IMG/VR virus record: IMGVR_UViG_3300042507_002412
Coordinates: 1 to 43,701 of that record
Direction: 5' to 3' (one strand)
DNA length: 43,701 nucleotides
From: a virus
Part shown: positions 8,001 to 14,929 of the stretch, piece after piece
Position numbering within the stretch: position 1 is the first letter of the stretch
Layout of the letters: each line of letters begins with the position of its first letter
Made by a program: the position numbers and the translations under genes
Notes under the pieces: generated by a model
The model's database searches: none
What the model was told of the DNA's origin: nothing
What the model saw: only the letters and a program-made list of their open reading frames with translations

Positions 8001-9422
8001 CGATGATTCACCTTTAAATGTTTTGATATTTGATTCAGGATTATCATTGTATGGTTTTAATTCTGCAGCCATTGGTTGAGTTGTCTCAGGCTTATTAGCA
8101 TCTGCTTTTTTAGCCGCAATACCCATATCTTCTGCAAACTTATTCGCCATTGGTATTACATCCTTAATATCACTATCAATTACATTAACCTTCATTTGTA
8201 TTTGAGAATCAGGATTTGCTGCGTTATATGCTGCTATTGCTGCCCAACGATGATGACCATCTACTACATATCCATCTCTACTTACATAAATTGGTGCCGT
8301 AATTTCTGGATTCTTTGGGTCTTTTTCTAATGCTCCCAACATACCAACTACTTTAGCTCCAACTAATTCATTTTGAGTTGCTTTTAATTTATCAGCAGGT
8401 ATTTCAGTTTGAGTAACCTTAATACCTTTTTGATTTAACATTTCTTTAAATACCGGCTCAGTATCAACTTCACCATCTTTATTAACCGGCATATCTGCTG
8501 CTCTACTACCAGCAATTGCTTTACCTTTGAATTGTGGCATTTCCTCTCTTGGAATTCCTAAGTTATCATCACAATATAAGTTTGTACCCGGTACAGTTAT
8601 TTGACAAAGATTAATGTTTGGTATTTTTTCACCATTAGCTTTTGCATCATCAACTATTTTTTTAACTTTTTGAATATCAGTATTAAATTTAGCTAAATCA
8701 CCAGAATCTATTCCATCTGGTATATCAGAACCTCCACCAAAAACATTCGGGTCAGCTTGTGGCATTTCCTTTGCTACATCCTGAGCCTCTATTGGATTAA
8801 ATTTAGCATCTAATGGATTTGTTTCATCTTCGGCTTTTTTATCTGCCGCCGCATCTTCCTTATCAGCCTTTGCTAATTTAGCACTTGCTGCTTTTTCTCT
8901 ATCTAATCTAGCAGCCATAGCTGGGTCCACTTCAGGATCGAACATTGCAGCTGCCTGTTTCATTTTATCTTCTTCACCTCCCGCTTGAGGAGCTTCATCT
9001 TCTTTACCACTTGGTTTTTGACCTGCTAACTCTCCACTTCTACCATCTTTCTCACTTCCCAAATCCTGCATTGCTGCATCTTTTGCATCTGCATCTGCTG
9101 GTAATAATTTCTCAGCTGCTATTCTACCGGGATGGTCTTTTGGCAATCTTAAAAGGTTACCAACAATACCTTCGGCATCTTCACCTTTGGCATTTTTATA
9201 TTTAATTGATTTATTAAGAATTGGATTAGTAAATTGTTTACCATCAGCTTCAGTAAGAGTTTGTATTAATTCATCTTTAATATCGTTCAATCCCATTTCG
9301 GAAAGAACTGATGATAGCTCATTAATATGCTTTGGGTTATTTGGATTTGGCTGGCCATCATCTACTCTATATGCCCATTCTACCAATATCTCATTAATTA
9401 ATTCAGATAAATTCATATTCAT
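5073..9422 (-). CDS. Giant multidomain polyvalent-type protein, probably virion-associated
   Basis: A 1449-aa protein with several recognisable parts. (1) An N-terminus MNMNLSELINEILVEWAYRV, with possible Leu/Ile-x-Glu protease sites (INE, LVE), followed by an acidic Ala-rich region to about 240. (2) A ParB-like domain around 370-430 with ISRDGYVVDGHHRWAAI-like sequence (VVDGHHRWAA). (3) A segment at about 470-705 starting DIVFVGEGGRTGDGG and ending VVVAGDGHADLV, resembling the TraB/ChaN/erythromycin-esterase type (weak). (4) A Lys/Glu-rich linker at about 780-890. (5) A nuclease-like domain at about 960-1060 with GHGTSADMFIKM and RLGISLKKD, fitting a PD-(D/E)xK pattern. (6) A C-terminal Lys/Ala/Pro tail like histone H1. 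Such mixtures occur in phage polyvalent proteins that enter the host with the DNA. The start may also be the ATG at 9416. The gene overlaps the nuclease stop codon (TAATG). Confidence 0.7.
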   Translation of the reverse strand: MNMNLSELINEILVEWAYRVDDGQPNPNNPKHINELSSVLSEMGLNDIKDELIQTLTEADGKQFTNPILNKSIKYKNAKGEDAEGIVGNLLRLPKDHPGRIAAEKLLPADADAKDAAMQDLGSEKDGRSGELAGQKPSGKEDEAPQAGGEEDKMKQAAAMFDPEVDPAMAARLDREKAASAKLAKADKEDAAADKKAEDETNPLDAKFNPIEAQDVAKEMPQADPNVFGGGSDIPDGIDSGDLAKFNTDIQKVKKIVDDAKANGEKIPNINLCQITVPGTNLYCDDNLGIPREEMPQFKGKAIAGSRAADMPVNKDGEVDTEPVFKEMLNQKGIKVTQTEIPADKLKATQNELVGAKVVGMLGALEKDPKNPEITAPIYVSRDGYVVDGHHRWAAIAAYNAANPDSQIQMKVNVIDSDIKDVIPMANKFAEDMGIAAKKADANKPETTQPMAAELKPYNDNPESNIKTFKGESSGIDVKTIEFDNGGQLYGVPHRNEKAIDDIVNQVKATIPKERWKDIVFVGEGGRTGDGGELQFNDEQIHASEEFKKLGAKIDTWDGDELDVHTPESNLYKSQEEQTGLSQTKIKAGNWASMIGQGEGTDTMSPSKFLDEEGKQFLQDAAKEAGFPPIENWNTPTEQDKDTLYRLSFPDDNGDTETQVNDVQVAFNRARDLNIIKKQNEISSDGKIPVVVAGDGHADLVDDIINGKKENPSEKLPEPEPADEKPGGVIYPIGGNYYSDTPDGPAQYVRTESIVNGFLLEGNEKWIHLLFEKTINKTTPSGKSVTVNVIEPKDQNQATSAADTAEKESGRQEIDSPKTEKERQAMRAFTDKSVTDSLSLTKSDIEKQEKKAKLDLLKKIDAWEKRKAKAKAKGQKFTEKKPSVESKGVGLGSPESRAGESAVVKGTLVLKNAFDKCMVKTKDVNKCYQASREITRKHLETYLGSDSFLTKEWIDSAMNTIDLIHKEIGFHNIEEIGWDNQEGRALVGSQGHGTSADMFIKMKPDKEYPNGKRLGISLKKDLKVFIFSGGWKKLEGTMQEKGFVLGESSKASHYEKRRNEELYEVSNFAQTNKDEFCKDFDNLKKNPDRLSSKPATVKSRVADILKLTKANDLSKVKCDNFIQNVMSARPLSGDAMKVIGDMCKTSTNSYLKSAYGKMRALDREMTDSIADDFDKPENQTVVKKLVRDETHITDILFADNPNLDELKVVYGTNPAIEMKKEELSKLFGVDDLYAKYQSETDPAKKAEIRKQIEDTIDSKIVISRKKGVMSVAINVNGPDGKPSQLPLFEAKIRTRGFGNAPTFEMSQNTFGGISYKYGHTDYNGTGVDSQGNPNTPWSDEDKSIVVLSMLGDITNDFEEDLDSLDEKTMVEIGARLQDLDKIYPNHPKVRLFRKKYLESAKQPIERPVPKTATKKPKTKTQAKAPVKKAATKKPVKKASAKAPVKKVRR

Positions 9423-10024
9423 TAAAATTTGTGGTCTACACTATCACATAGCATTTCCAATTCTTCCCAAGAAAATTTAGGTTTTTCATTTAGAAATACA
9501 TAACACTTCCATTTCTTTTGTTTTTCAAAATAGATGTGTTTTTGTAAATGAGATGGAATTGCTGCTCCAGTTGCTACTCTTTTAGCAGGTTTATCAAAGA
9601 ATGTTTTTATTAATACTGTAATATTTTCAGTATCATCCCATTTGCGAATTTGTTCTTCTAATAATCTCCACTCACCTCTATTAAGATACTTGTCCTGCAT
9701 TATACAATTTAAGTAAGAAAATGTTTGTTTTAGATTTACCATATTATCAGAAAATGTTGCAGCGGGTGCACCATGTCCTTTATCGTATATGTTTGCTTTA
9801 TAATCATCCCCATCTGATGTTTTGATGTTTGGTTCTTTGTAGAAATCCATAGCTCCTCTATTCACATTTGTAGGACGGTTTGTTGAACGATACTTAATTA
9901 CTAAGGGTTGTTCTAATGATTGTGAGTATAAAACCTCAAACACATTGTTTTTAATTCTTACATTTTGTCCAAACGAAATTAAAGAAACAAATAGGAAACC
10001 AATAAGAAACATTGTTTTTTTCAT
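9422..10024 (-). CDS. Secreted DNA/RNA non-specific endonuclease (NucA/EndA type)
   Basis: A 200-aa protein. Residues 1-20 (MKKTMFLIGFLFVSLISFGQ) form a typical Bacteroidetes signal peptide, so the product should be exported to the periplasm or outside. The rest matches the beta-beta-alpha-metal nucleases: DKGHGAPA (D81-K-G-H84, family motif DRGH, with H84 as general base), then TFSYLNCIMQDKYLNRGEW, which carries the metal-binding Asn region (N106/N115), and a terminal VATGAAIPSHLQKHIYF. The ATG at 10024 is chosen over the ATG at 10036 because it begins the signal peptide. A late motif sits 25 nt upstream, and the giant polyvalent gene overlaps the stop codon. Possible roles are digestion of released DNA, or blocking of incoming phage DNA in the periplasm; the sequence does not decide between them. 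Confidence 0.82.
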   Translation of the reverse strand: MKKTMFLIGFLFVSLISFGQNVRIKNNVFEVLYSQSLEQPLVIKYRSTNRPTNVNRGAMDFYKEPNIKTSDGDDYKANIYDKGHGAPAATFSDNMVNLKQTFSYLNCIMQDKYLNRGEWRLLEEQIRKWDDTENITVLIKTFFDKPAKRVATGAAIPSHLQKHIYFEKQKKWKCYVFLNEKPKFSWEELEMLCDSVDHKF

Positions 10025-10048
10025 ATTATAGCACATTTTTGTATATAC

Positions 10049-10057
10049 TATAAATAT
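10049..10057 (-). promoter_or_regulatory. Late-type promoter motif before the secreted nuclease
   Basis: Minus strand ATATTTATA, with the ATAAATAT core 25 nt before the ATG at 10024. It lies in the short gap after the polymerase-like gene and would start the nuclease/polyvalent-protein unit. Confidence 0.6.
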
Positions 10058-10063
10058 GGGTTC

Positions 10064-11347
10064 TTATAGTTTTCCGTAATCCAATCCCCAACTAGCTTTA
10101 ACAGGAAAACCACCTTCTTCAATAATATCCTTCAAATCCTTAATCATATTCGGGTCAACATCCGTAGGAACATCAAAAAGAAACGAATCATAGGTATATA
10201 AATCCAATGTAATTCCACTTCCTTCAATATAATCCAATATCGTTCTCATCTTATCCACATTCATTTCAGTCTCTACCGCTTGAAGTAGATAGTTGAATAC
10301 TTTTTGTGGGTTAGGTTGTTCTATCCACTCCAACGGAATTTCTCTATGTGGTGTTTGTAGGAATCCGTTTCTTTGTGTTTCAATCCATAGGTTATCAATG
10401 TAATCAGCTACGGAATTAAGATATGGAATTTGGCGGAAATCATCATCAATACCACCATATAACAAACGGAATGTAATCCCCTTACCTTCGTTCACATCAC
10501 ATCCATATTGTTCGGCTAACCACTCATGTACATTACCTTCCGGCATATGGAACTTAATCAACTTACCGATAAGACGAGGGTGATATGCGTTATAATCCAT
10601 TTGTAGGTATATCCCATTAGCCACAAATACCTCTCTCGTCCCATCCGATTTATTGAGGGCGGCATAGTTCACACCACCATGCCTATTGGATGGTCTACCT
10701 GTCACCGTAAATGGATTGTATTCCGTAAACACACAATTACCATTGGTTAAGTGCTTGGAAGCTTGTGGCCATCTATCAATAAATTTTTCCCTATCGACAC
10801 GAATCCCCGTCATCTCAATTCGGGCTAAGGTTGGAATGAATATATCATTATACCAATTATAAGTTTTAGAATTCTGATTTGTATATCTATTTAGTTCGTT
10901 TTCAATTGCTTCACACAATTTAAGAATGGGAATGGATTGAATGATGTCCTCTTTGTAACCCTTATGAATAAAGGGAGCCACTAAGTGTTGTATTGGTTGA
11001 GAGTAGTCTATTGTTTTACCATGCTTTAAGAAGTAAGCAGTGTCAACATCATTCAAGCCTTCCCTTACATCCGTAAAAGATTGTAGTAGCTTTTTCTTTT
11101 GGAATACCCATTTTTCTCCGGCAGTATTCAACACACTCCCTATTTCGTAATTAGAGGAGCATATAGCGTCTGTGTGTTGATGTGGTAGTATATACTTGTC
11201 CGTTTGGGTTTTAATGAATATAAACGATATATGAGTGTTATTAGGGTGCTTATCATTGTCCACCCACATAGGATACCAAATGGAAGCTTCGGTTTCCAAT
11301 TTTGTACTCAATTCGTTCAATTCATCAATAGACTCAACAATTATCAT
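10064..11347 (-). CDS. Compact family A (PolA-type) DNA polymerase-like protein
   Basis: A 427-aa protein. Residues 1-150 are not a recognisable intact exonuclease domain. Family A marks follow: IPTLARIEMTGIRVDREKF (171-189), VTGRPSNRHGGVNYAAL (215-231), motif A YLQMDYNAYHPRLIG with D251, motif B GKGITFRLLYGG with K289 and Y297, and motif C LYTYDSFLF with D387 (usually HDE). Both metal-binding Asp positions seem present, but motif C is divergent. It is far shorter than Pol I (about 930 aa) or T7 polymerase (about 700 aa). T4-type phages normally use a family B polymerase, so this may be an accessory or replacement enzyme. The ATG at 11347 is chosen because the longer frame starts with TTG inside the promoter. 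It has its own host-type promoter. Confidence 0.82.
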   Translation of the reverse strand: MIIVESIDELNELSTKLETEASIWYPMWVDNDKHPNNTHISFIFIKTQTDKYILPHQHTDAICSSNYEIGSVLNTAGEKWVFQKKKLLQSFTDVREGLNDVDTAYFLKHGKTIDYSQPIQHLVAPFIHKGYKEDIIQSIPILKLCEAIENELNRYTNQNSKTYNWYNDIFIPTLARIEMTGIRVDREKFIDRWPQASKHLTNGNCVFTEYNPFTVTGRPSNRHGGVNYAALNKSDGTREVFVANGIYLQMDYNAYHPRLIGKLIKFHMPEGNVHEWLAEQYGCDVNEGKGITFRLLYGGIDDDFRQIPYLNSVADYIDNLWIETQRNGFLQTPHREIPLEWIEQPNPQKVFNYLLQAVETEMNVDKMRTILDYIEGSGITLDLYTYDSFLFDVPTDVDPNMIKDLKDIIEEGGFPVKASWGLDYGKL

Positions 11348-11353
11348 AGGATA

Positions 11354-11385
11354 CAAAGATACAAAAAAAATCCCAAACTACCAAA
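11354..11385 (-). promoter_or_regulatory. Bacteroidetes-type promoter of the polymerase gene
   Basis: Minus strand: TTTGG (11381-11385), 19 nt, TATCTTTG (11354-11361). The ATG of the polymerase begins 6 nt after the -7 element, so the mRNA is predicted to be leaderless or nearly so. The -33 box lies in the loop of the tmRNA terminator. Confidence 0.78.
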
Positions 11386-11404
11386 TTAATGTAGAATGGG
11401 ATTT
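11361..11404 (-). terminator. Terminator of the tmRNA gene, overlapping the polymerase promoter
   Basis: Directly after the CCA end of the tmRNA the minus strand reads AAATCCCA (11397-11404). It pairs perfectly with TGGGATTT (11368-11375), which runs into a tract of eight T (11363-11370). An inner CTAC/GTAG stem extends the hairpin. The loop contains the -33 box of the polymerase promoter. Confidence 0.8.
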
Positions 11405-11790
11405 TGGTGGAGATGAGGGGAATCGAACCCCTGTCTTACAAAGTAATCATAATACCAGCATATTACACGTTTAGGTAAAGTTTAATCTTATTCACTTTCC
11501 AAAATAATTGGGGCCGTATGGTTAGTACAGCTTTCCACCAACCTATCAGTTTTTAAGAGCCGATAAGTAGAGCTCCGTTTTGTTCACTTCTATTTAAATG
11601 TTCCACGAGTGATGCGGAATGAACTAAGCAGCGTATGCGTACTCAGATGCACCAATGAATTCCATCATAGAATCAAAGGTCATAGTTGACATTTCGTCAG
11701 TTATTGTTTTGTACAGATTTAAAGACATCTAGCACTTCTGTCTACGTGTGGTACTACCATTCTCATTGCAATCAAGTCCAAGGCATCCCC
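11405..11790 (-). ncRNA. ssrA: Transfer-messenger RNA (tmRNA) with tag GASEYAYAA
   Basis: A 386-nt RNA gene. The 5' end GGGGATG (11784-11790) pairs with CATCTCC before the encoded CCA (11405-11407), forming the 7-bp acceptor stem. The 3' part has a canonical T-arm: a GGGG/CCCC stem (positions 11417-11431) around the T-loop TTCGATT. The internal reading frame gives GASEYAYAA then TAG (11624-11653), which aligns with Bacteroidetes tags of the GETNYALAA type. The exact resume codon is inferred, because the frame is open further upstream. tmRNA rescues stalled ribosomes and tags the incomplete proteins for ClpXP-type proteolysis; it works with SmpB, which is not in this window and probably comes from the host. 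The stretch 11357-11832 holds only this gene, its promoter and its terminator. Confidence 0.93.
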
Positions 11791-11800
11791 ATATAATATG

Positions 11801-11832
11801 TAAATATACGAAAAATAATCCAATCCACCAAA
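11801..11832 (-). promoter_or_regulatory. ssrA: Bacteroidetes-type promoter of the tmRNA gene
   Basis: Minus strand: TTTGG (11828-11832), exactly 19 nt, then TATATTTA (11801-11808). The mature 5' end lies 10 nt beyond the -7 element, which leaves room for a short 5' extension removed by RNase P. The -33 box starts right after the stop codon of the upstream late gene (11833). Confidence 0.72.
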
Positions 11833-12192
11833 TTAGTTTGGGGTTGCGAATTGTAAAAGGTTGGGAAGATACAAATATAGTAATGGTATCTTTTTCAAAT
11901 GCAATTTTATAGAATTAAAATTAGATTGTTTTATTTGTTCAGCATTTCCAATCAATCTCCACTTTACTTTAACAATTGTGTAAAACTTCAATTCAATACT
12001 ACCTACAGATTTACTTTCAATTTCATAAATATATGAATTTGTATCATTGGATTTTTGTGCAAAATATCTGTAAATATAAGCATTTTTATAATCATTATCC
12101 GTTGGCGTTGGGATATATGCTGCTATTTTTTCGGTAGAAAAATTATTGTTTAAAAATGAGCCATTTAGTTTATTGTATCTATTTACATCCAT
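11833..12192 (-). CDS. Unknown 119-aa protein at the end of the tail/baseplate operon
   Basis: Not recognised. The product starts MDVNRYNKLNGSF, contains a beta-rich middle (SIELKFYTIVKVKWRLIGN) and ends LLQFATPN. It is the last gene of the long late tail operon and follows the hub-like gene by 9 nt, so a small baseplate or tail-associated structural protein is the likeliest role. There is no signal peptide. Its stop codon abuts the tmRNA promoter. Confidence 0.65.
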   Translation of the reverse strand: MDVNRYNKLNGSFLNNNFSTEKIAAYIPTPTDNDYKNAYIYRYFAQKSNDTNSYIYEIESKSVGSIELKFYTIVKVKWRLIGNAEQIKQSNFNSIKLHLKKIPLLYLYLPNLLQFATPN

Positions 12193-12201
12193 ATTTAATT
12201 A

Positions 12202-14628
12202 TTATTGATATTGTCTAAAATCGCCAGATACTGTAGTAGTCCATAATGAATCACTAATTTCTTGCTCATATTGTGTTATTTGAAAAAATCCAAAATTTGA
12301 ATATCTTTTAGGGATACCATCCACATGAAATATATTGCCCCTCTCCAATCCACTAATACCATATGTTTTGAATGAATATTTTATAGGTAATAAAGGAGAA
12401 ACTCTTTTGTTTGATGATTCTGTACCTTTTTTGTATGTGTAAAATGTTTTATTTCTAATAACATCAAATAAGTTAATATCATCAAATGTATAGATATTAA
12501 AACTTAAATTAAGTTCAGCTCTGTTTGTTGGGAAGCTGAAGTTATCGGATATAAAATCTGTCTTTGGAAGTATAGTTAATTTTTCTAAATTTTCAGAATA
12601 ATAATCAGGTTCCTCTGGTGCTGCTGTATTTGTTGTTGGTTGGGTTGTTGACTCGGTTGTTCCTGCCTCTGTGGATGTTGTTACAGCCGTAGGTGTGGGT
12701 GCTGCAGTAATTTCCGCAGTTGGTAGAGTATTATTTGTACTTACTTGCAAAAATGCATCCTTAATACCACCAAAAAAAGACACATTACTATCAGAGTTTG
12801 CATCTATTATCGGTTGATTTGCATTAACTGCTATTGAGTTACGTCTAGCTATTATTTGATTTGCCATATCAGCGGGGATTGACATATCTAAACTTGCTTC
12901 TAAGAATTTAGAACGCATTCCACTATGTTGAAATTTTCTAATTCCAGTATCCGAAGTAAGTTGACCAGACCAGTTTTCATCAATTATTTTAAAAGTTAGT
13001 TTACCGTCTGTTTTTGATTTTGCTTCTATAATTTGAAAATTCCAAAATGAATTAACGGCATCGGACATTCCATTTAATAAATCTTCTAATATTTCTCTTA
13101 TATTTTTATTTGATTGACTTATTGTATTTTTAAAAAAATCAAAATTTACATAAAGGTCATTTAAATAACCCCAATAATTTGCTTCTTCTCTGTATGGTAG
13201 TGTATCATCTGTTTCTTCAATAGATTTTGGTTGGCCAAATCTAATAAATTTTTCAGAACCAATTGCTTCTCTCGTTTGAGTATCTATATTATAAGTTCCT
13301 TCATTATCCCAAGTTTTTTCATATAAATCACGCTGGTCCACAAATTGTGCATTATCAAAATATTTAGAAAAATCAGGAATAAAGCCAGGTATTACCATTT
13401 TATCTTTTTTTGTTGAAAAGATATTAGGGAATGCTGGTAATATTGTATCCGATGTATCTATTTTAATGGATACATCAGAACCAGCTGATGTGTAAATTAA
13501 TCCACCATTTGAATTTAAAATATCCATAGCTAATGAAAATTTTATATATGCTTCGGATTGAATGAAGCTTGTTTTAGGTATGGGCCCATTCTCAGCTTCA
13601 ATATCTTCTTCAAAATCTAAATTAAAGAATTTTTTCCAAGTAAGTGTACTTGAAGTTGTAATTTTATTTTTTACTACATCATCAAAGTTTATAAAATATC
13701 CAGATTTACAACTTGACATCAATTCCTTAACTTCTTCGGTTTGTCTTTGTGATGGTAATTTATTAAACATATTTTTAAATCGTCTTTTCATTAACGTATC
13801 TTCATCAGTTCCAATTGCACGTTCACCATACACCTCCGTCAATGGATATAAATTAACTCCATTATTTGAATCAACCGCTCCATCTTTTTTATTAATAACA
13901 AATGATTGATTATGAGATTGAAGGTAAGTTGGTAATGATGGTACTCCTTGCATTTTAATTTCAATATTAAAAATATCACTTTCACTTTTTACGCTACCTC
14001 CTGTTATGAATCCAAAATAACAATCATACTCTCCCTTACATTGCTTTCTTATATTTTTTAACGTATCATTATTCAATCCCCTACCTTTTGCAGCTGCTAA
14101 AATTTCATTAGAAGTTATATATCCTTTTGTATTATTTGCATTAGGTTTAATTAGTCCTAATTGCCCATCCGTTGAATTCCAGCCCCATTCAATAAACAAA
14201 CTAAATCCGGGTTCCATAAAATACTTTTGTATCAATTCTAATTGTTCTAATGAAAAACAACTTATATTCATATTAGCTTCTCTGGATATTTGGTCAGTTC
14301 CCTCTGCAATATGCAACATTGTAATTATTGGATTGGGTCTACCAGCCCTACCTACACTTGGATTTATAATTTTACCGTTCCAATTAGTACCAACAGTTCC
14401 AGATGATGTATTAGTACCATATATTGATGCTCCATTCGCAACACTTCCAAGAACACCATCTGTACGTGATGTAAATATATTTCTATTTGGGTTACTTTCC
14501 AAAATAAGACCATCATCCGCTCCAGAAATTGCTCTTATAAAAATACTTTTTTTTGCAATATTAATTGGATTTCTTGAAAGTATAGTGTTATATATTACTG
14601 AATCAATTTCTTCAAACTGCGGAAACAT
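12202..14628 (-). CDS. Large baseplate hub-like protein (gp27-like in position and C-terminus)
   Basis: An 808-aa protein. The N-terminal half contains MLHIAEGTDQISREANMNIS and YFMEPGFSLFIEWGWN, a pattern I associate with baseplate hub proteins of marine T4-type phages. A Thr/Ala/Pro-rich linker lies at about 640-680. The C-terminal part (RGNIFHVDGIPKRYSNFGFF, then ITQYEQEISDSLWTTTVSG) resembles the end of gp27/gpD-type hub proteins, where a ring domain anchors the spike. It lies 7 nt after the LysM/gp53-like gene and 9 nt before the last gene of the operon. Assignment as hub rests on these local patterns and gene order. A different baseplate wedge component is possible. Confidence 0.6.
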   Translation of the reverse strand: MFPQFEEIDSVIYNTILSRNPINIAKKSIFIRAISGADDGLILESNPNRNIFTSRTDGVLGSVANGASIYGTNTSSGTVGTNWNGKIINPSVGRAGRPNPIITMLHIAEGTDQISREANMNISCFSLEQLELIQKYFMEPGFSLFIEWGWNSTDGQLGLIKPNANNTKGYITSNEILAAAKGRGLNNDTLKNIRKQCKGEYDCYFGFITGGSVKSESDIFNIEIKMQGVPSLPTYLQSHNQSFVINKKDGAVDSNNGVNLYPLTEVYGERAIGTDEDTLMKRRFKNMFNKLPSQRQTEEVKELMSSCKSGYFINFDDVVKNKITTSSTLTWKKFFNLDFEEDIEAENGPIPKTSFIQSEAYIKFSLAMDILNSNGGLIYTSAGSDVSIKIDTSDTILPAFPNIFSTKKDKMVIPGFIPDFSKYFDNAQFVDQRDLYEKTWDNEGTYNIDTQTREAIGSEKFIRFGQPKSIEETDDTLPYREEANYWGYLNDLYVNFDFFKNTISQSNKNIREILEDLLNGMSDAVNSFWNFQIIEAKSKTDGKLTFKIIDENWSGQLTSDTGIRKFQHSGMRSKFLEASLDMSIPADMANQIIARRNSIAVNANQPIIDANSDSNVSFFGGIKDAFLQVSTNNTLPTAEITAAPTPTAVTTSTEAGTTESTTQPTTNTAAPEEPDYYSENLEKLTILPKTDFISDNFSFPTNRAELNLSFNIYTFDDINLFDVIRNKTFYTYKKGTESSNKRVSPLLPIKYSFKTYGISGLERGNIFHVDGIPKRYSNFGFFQITQYEQEISDSLWTTTVSGDFRQYQ

Positions 14629-14635
14629 ATATTTT

Positions 14636-14926
14636 TTAGTTTATAAAATTATTAATTATATTGATATAATTTGCAGGTATTCTTAACACCGTACCATCTG
14701 CTAATGCAAATTTACCATTATGTAATTTATTTGCAGCTGCTATAATCCACCAAAGAGTAGAATCTCCATAATATTCATATGCCAATGAATCCAATCTATC
14801 ACCCGTTTCAGTTGCTACATACACATCATTATCAGATAAAGGAATTTTAGTATATATTCTAGATTGATATACAACCTTACCTTCTTTATTTTTTTTGGTT
14901 GAATTATTTTGATATCTACTTGTCAT
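14636..14926 (-). CDS. 53: LysM-like baseplate wedge protein (gp53-like)
   Basis: A 96-aa protein. Residues about 38-90 form a LysM-like module (TETGDRLDSLAYEYYGDSTL, then WWIIAAANKLHNG and LRIPANYINI). T4 gp53 and many myovirus baseplate proteins carry this fold, where it ties the wedge to the tail tube initiator rather than binding peptidoglycan. It is short compared with T4 gp53 (196 aa), being little more than the LysM part. It lies between the two large baseplate genes with gaps of 3 and 7 nt, typical of a tightly packed structural operon. Confidence 0.78.
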   Translation of the reverse strand: MTSRYQNNSTKKNKEGKVVYQSRIYTKIPLSDNDVYVATETGDRLDSLAYEYYGDSTLWWIIAAANKLHNGKFALADGTVLRIPANYINIINNFIN

Positions 14927-14929
14927 TTT

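Noticed and set aside
11348-11356. A TTG start at 11356 for the polymerase
   Set aside because: It lies inside the -7 promoter element; the ATG at 11347 follows immediately.
11405-11440. A stand-alone tRNA ending in CCA
   Set aside because: The T-arm and acceptor end pair with a 5' half about 350 nt away and enclose a tag frame, so this is the 3' end of a tmRNA; there is no anticodon arm.
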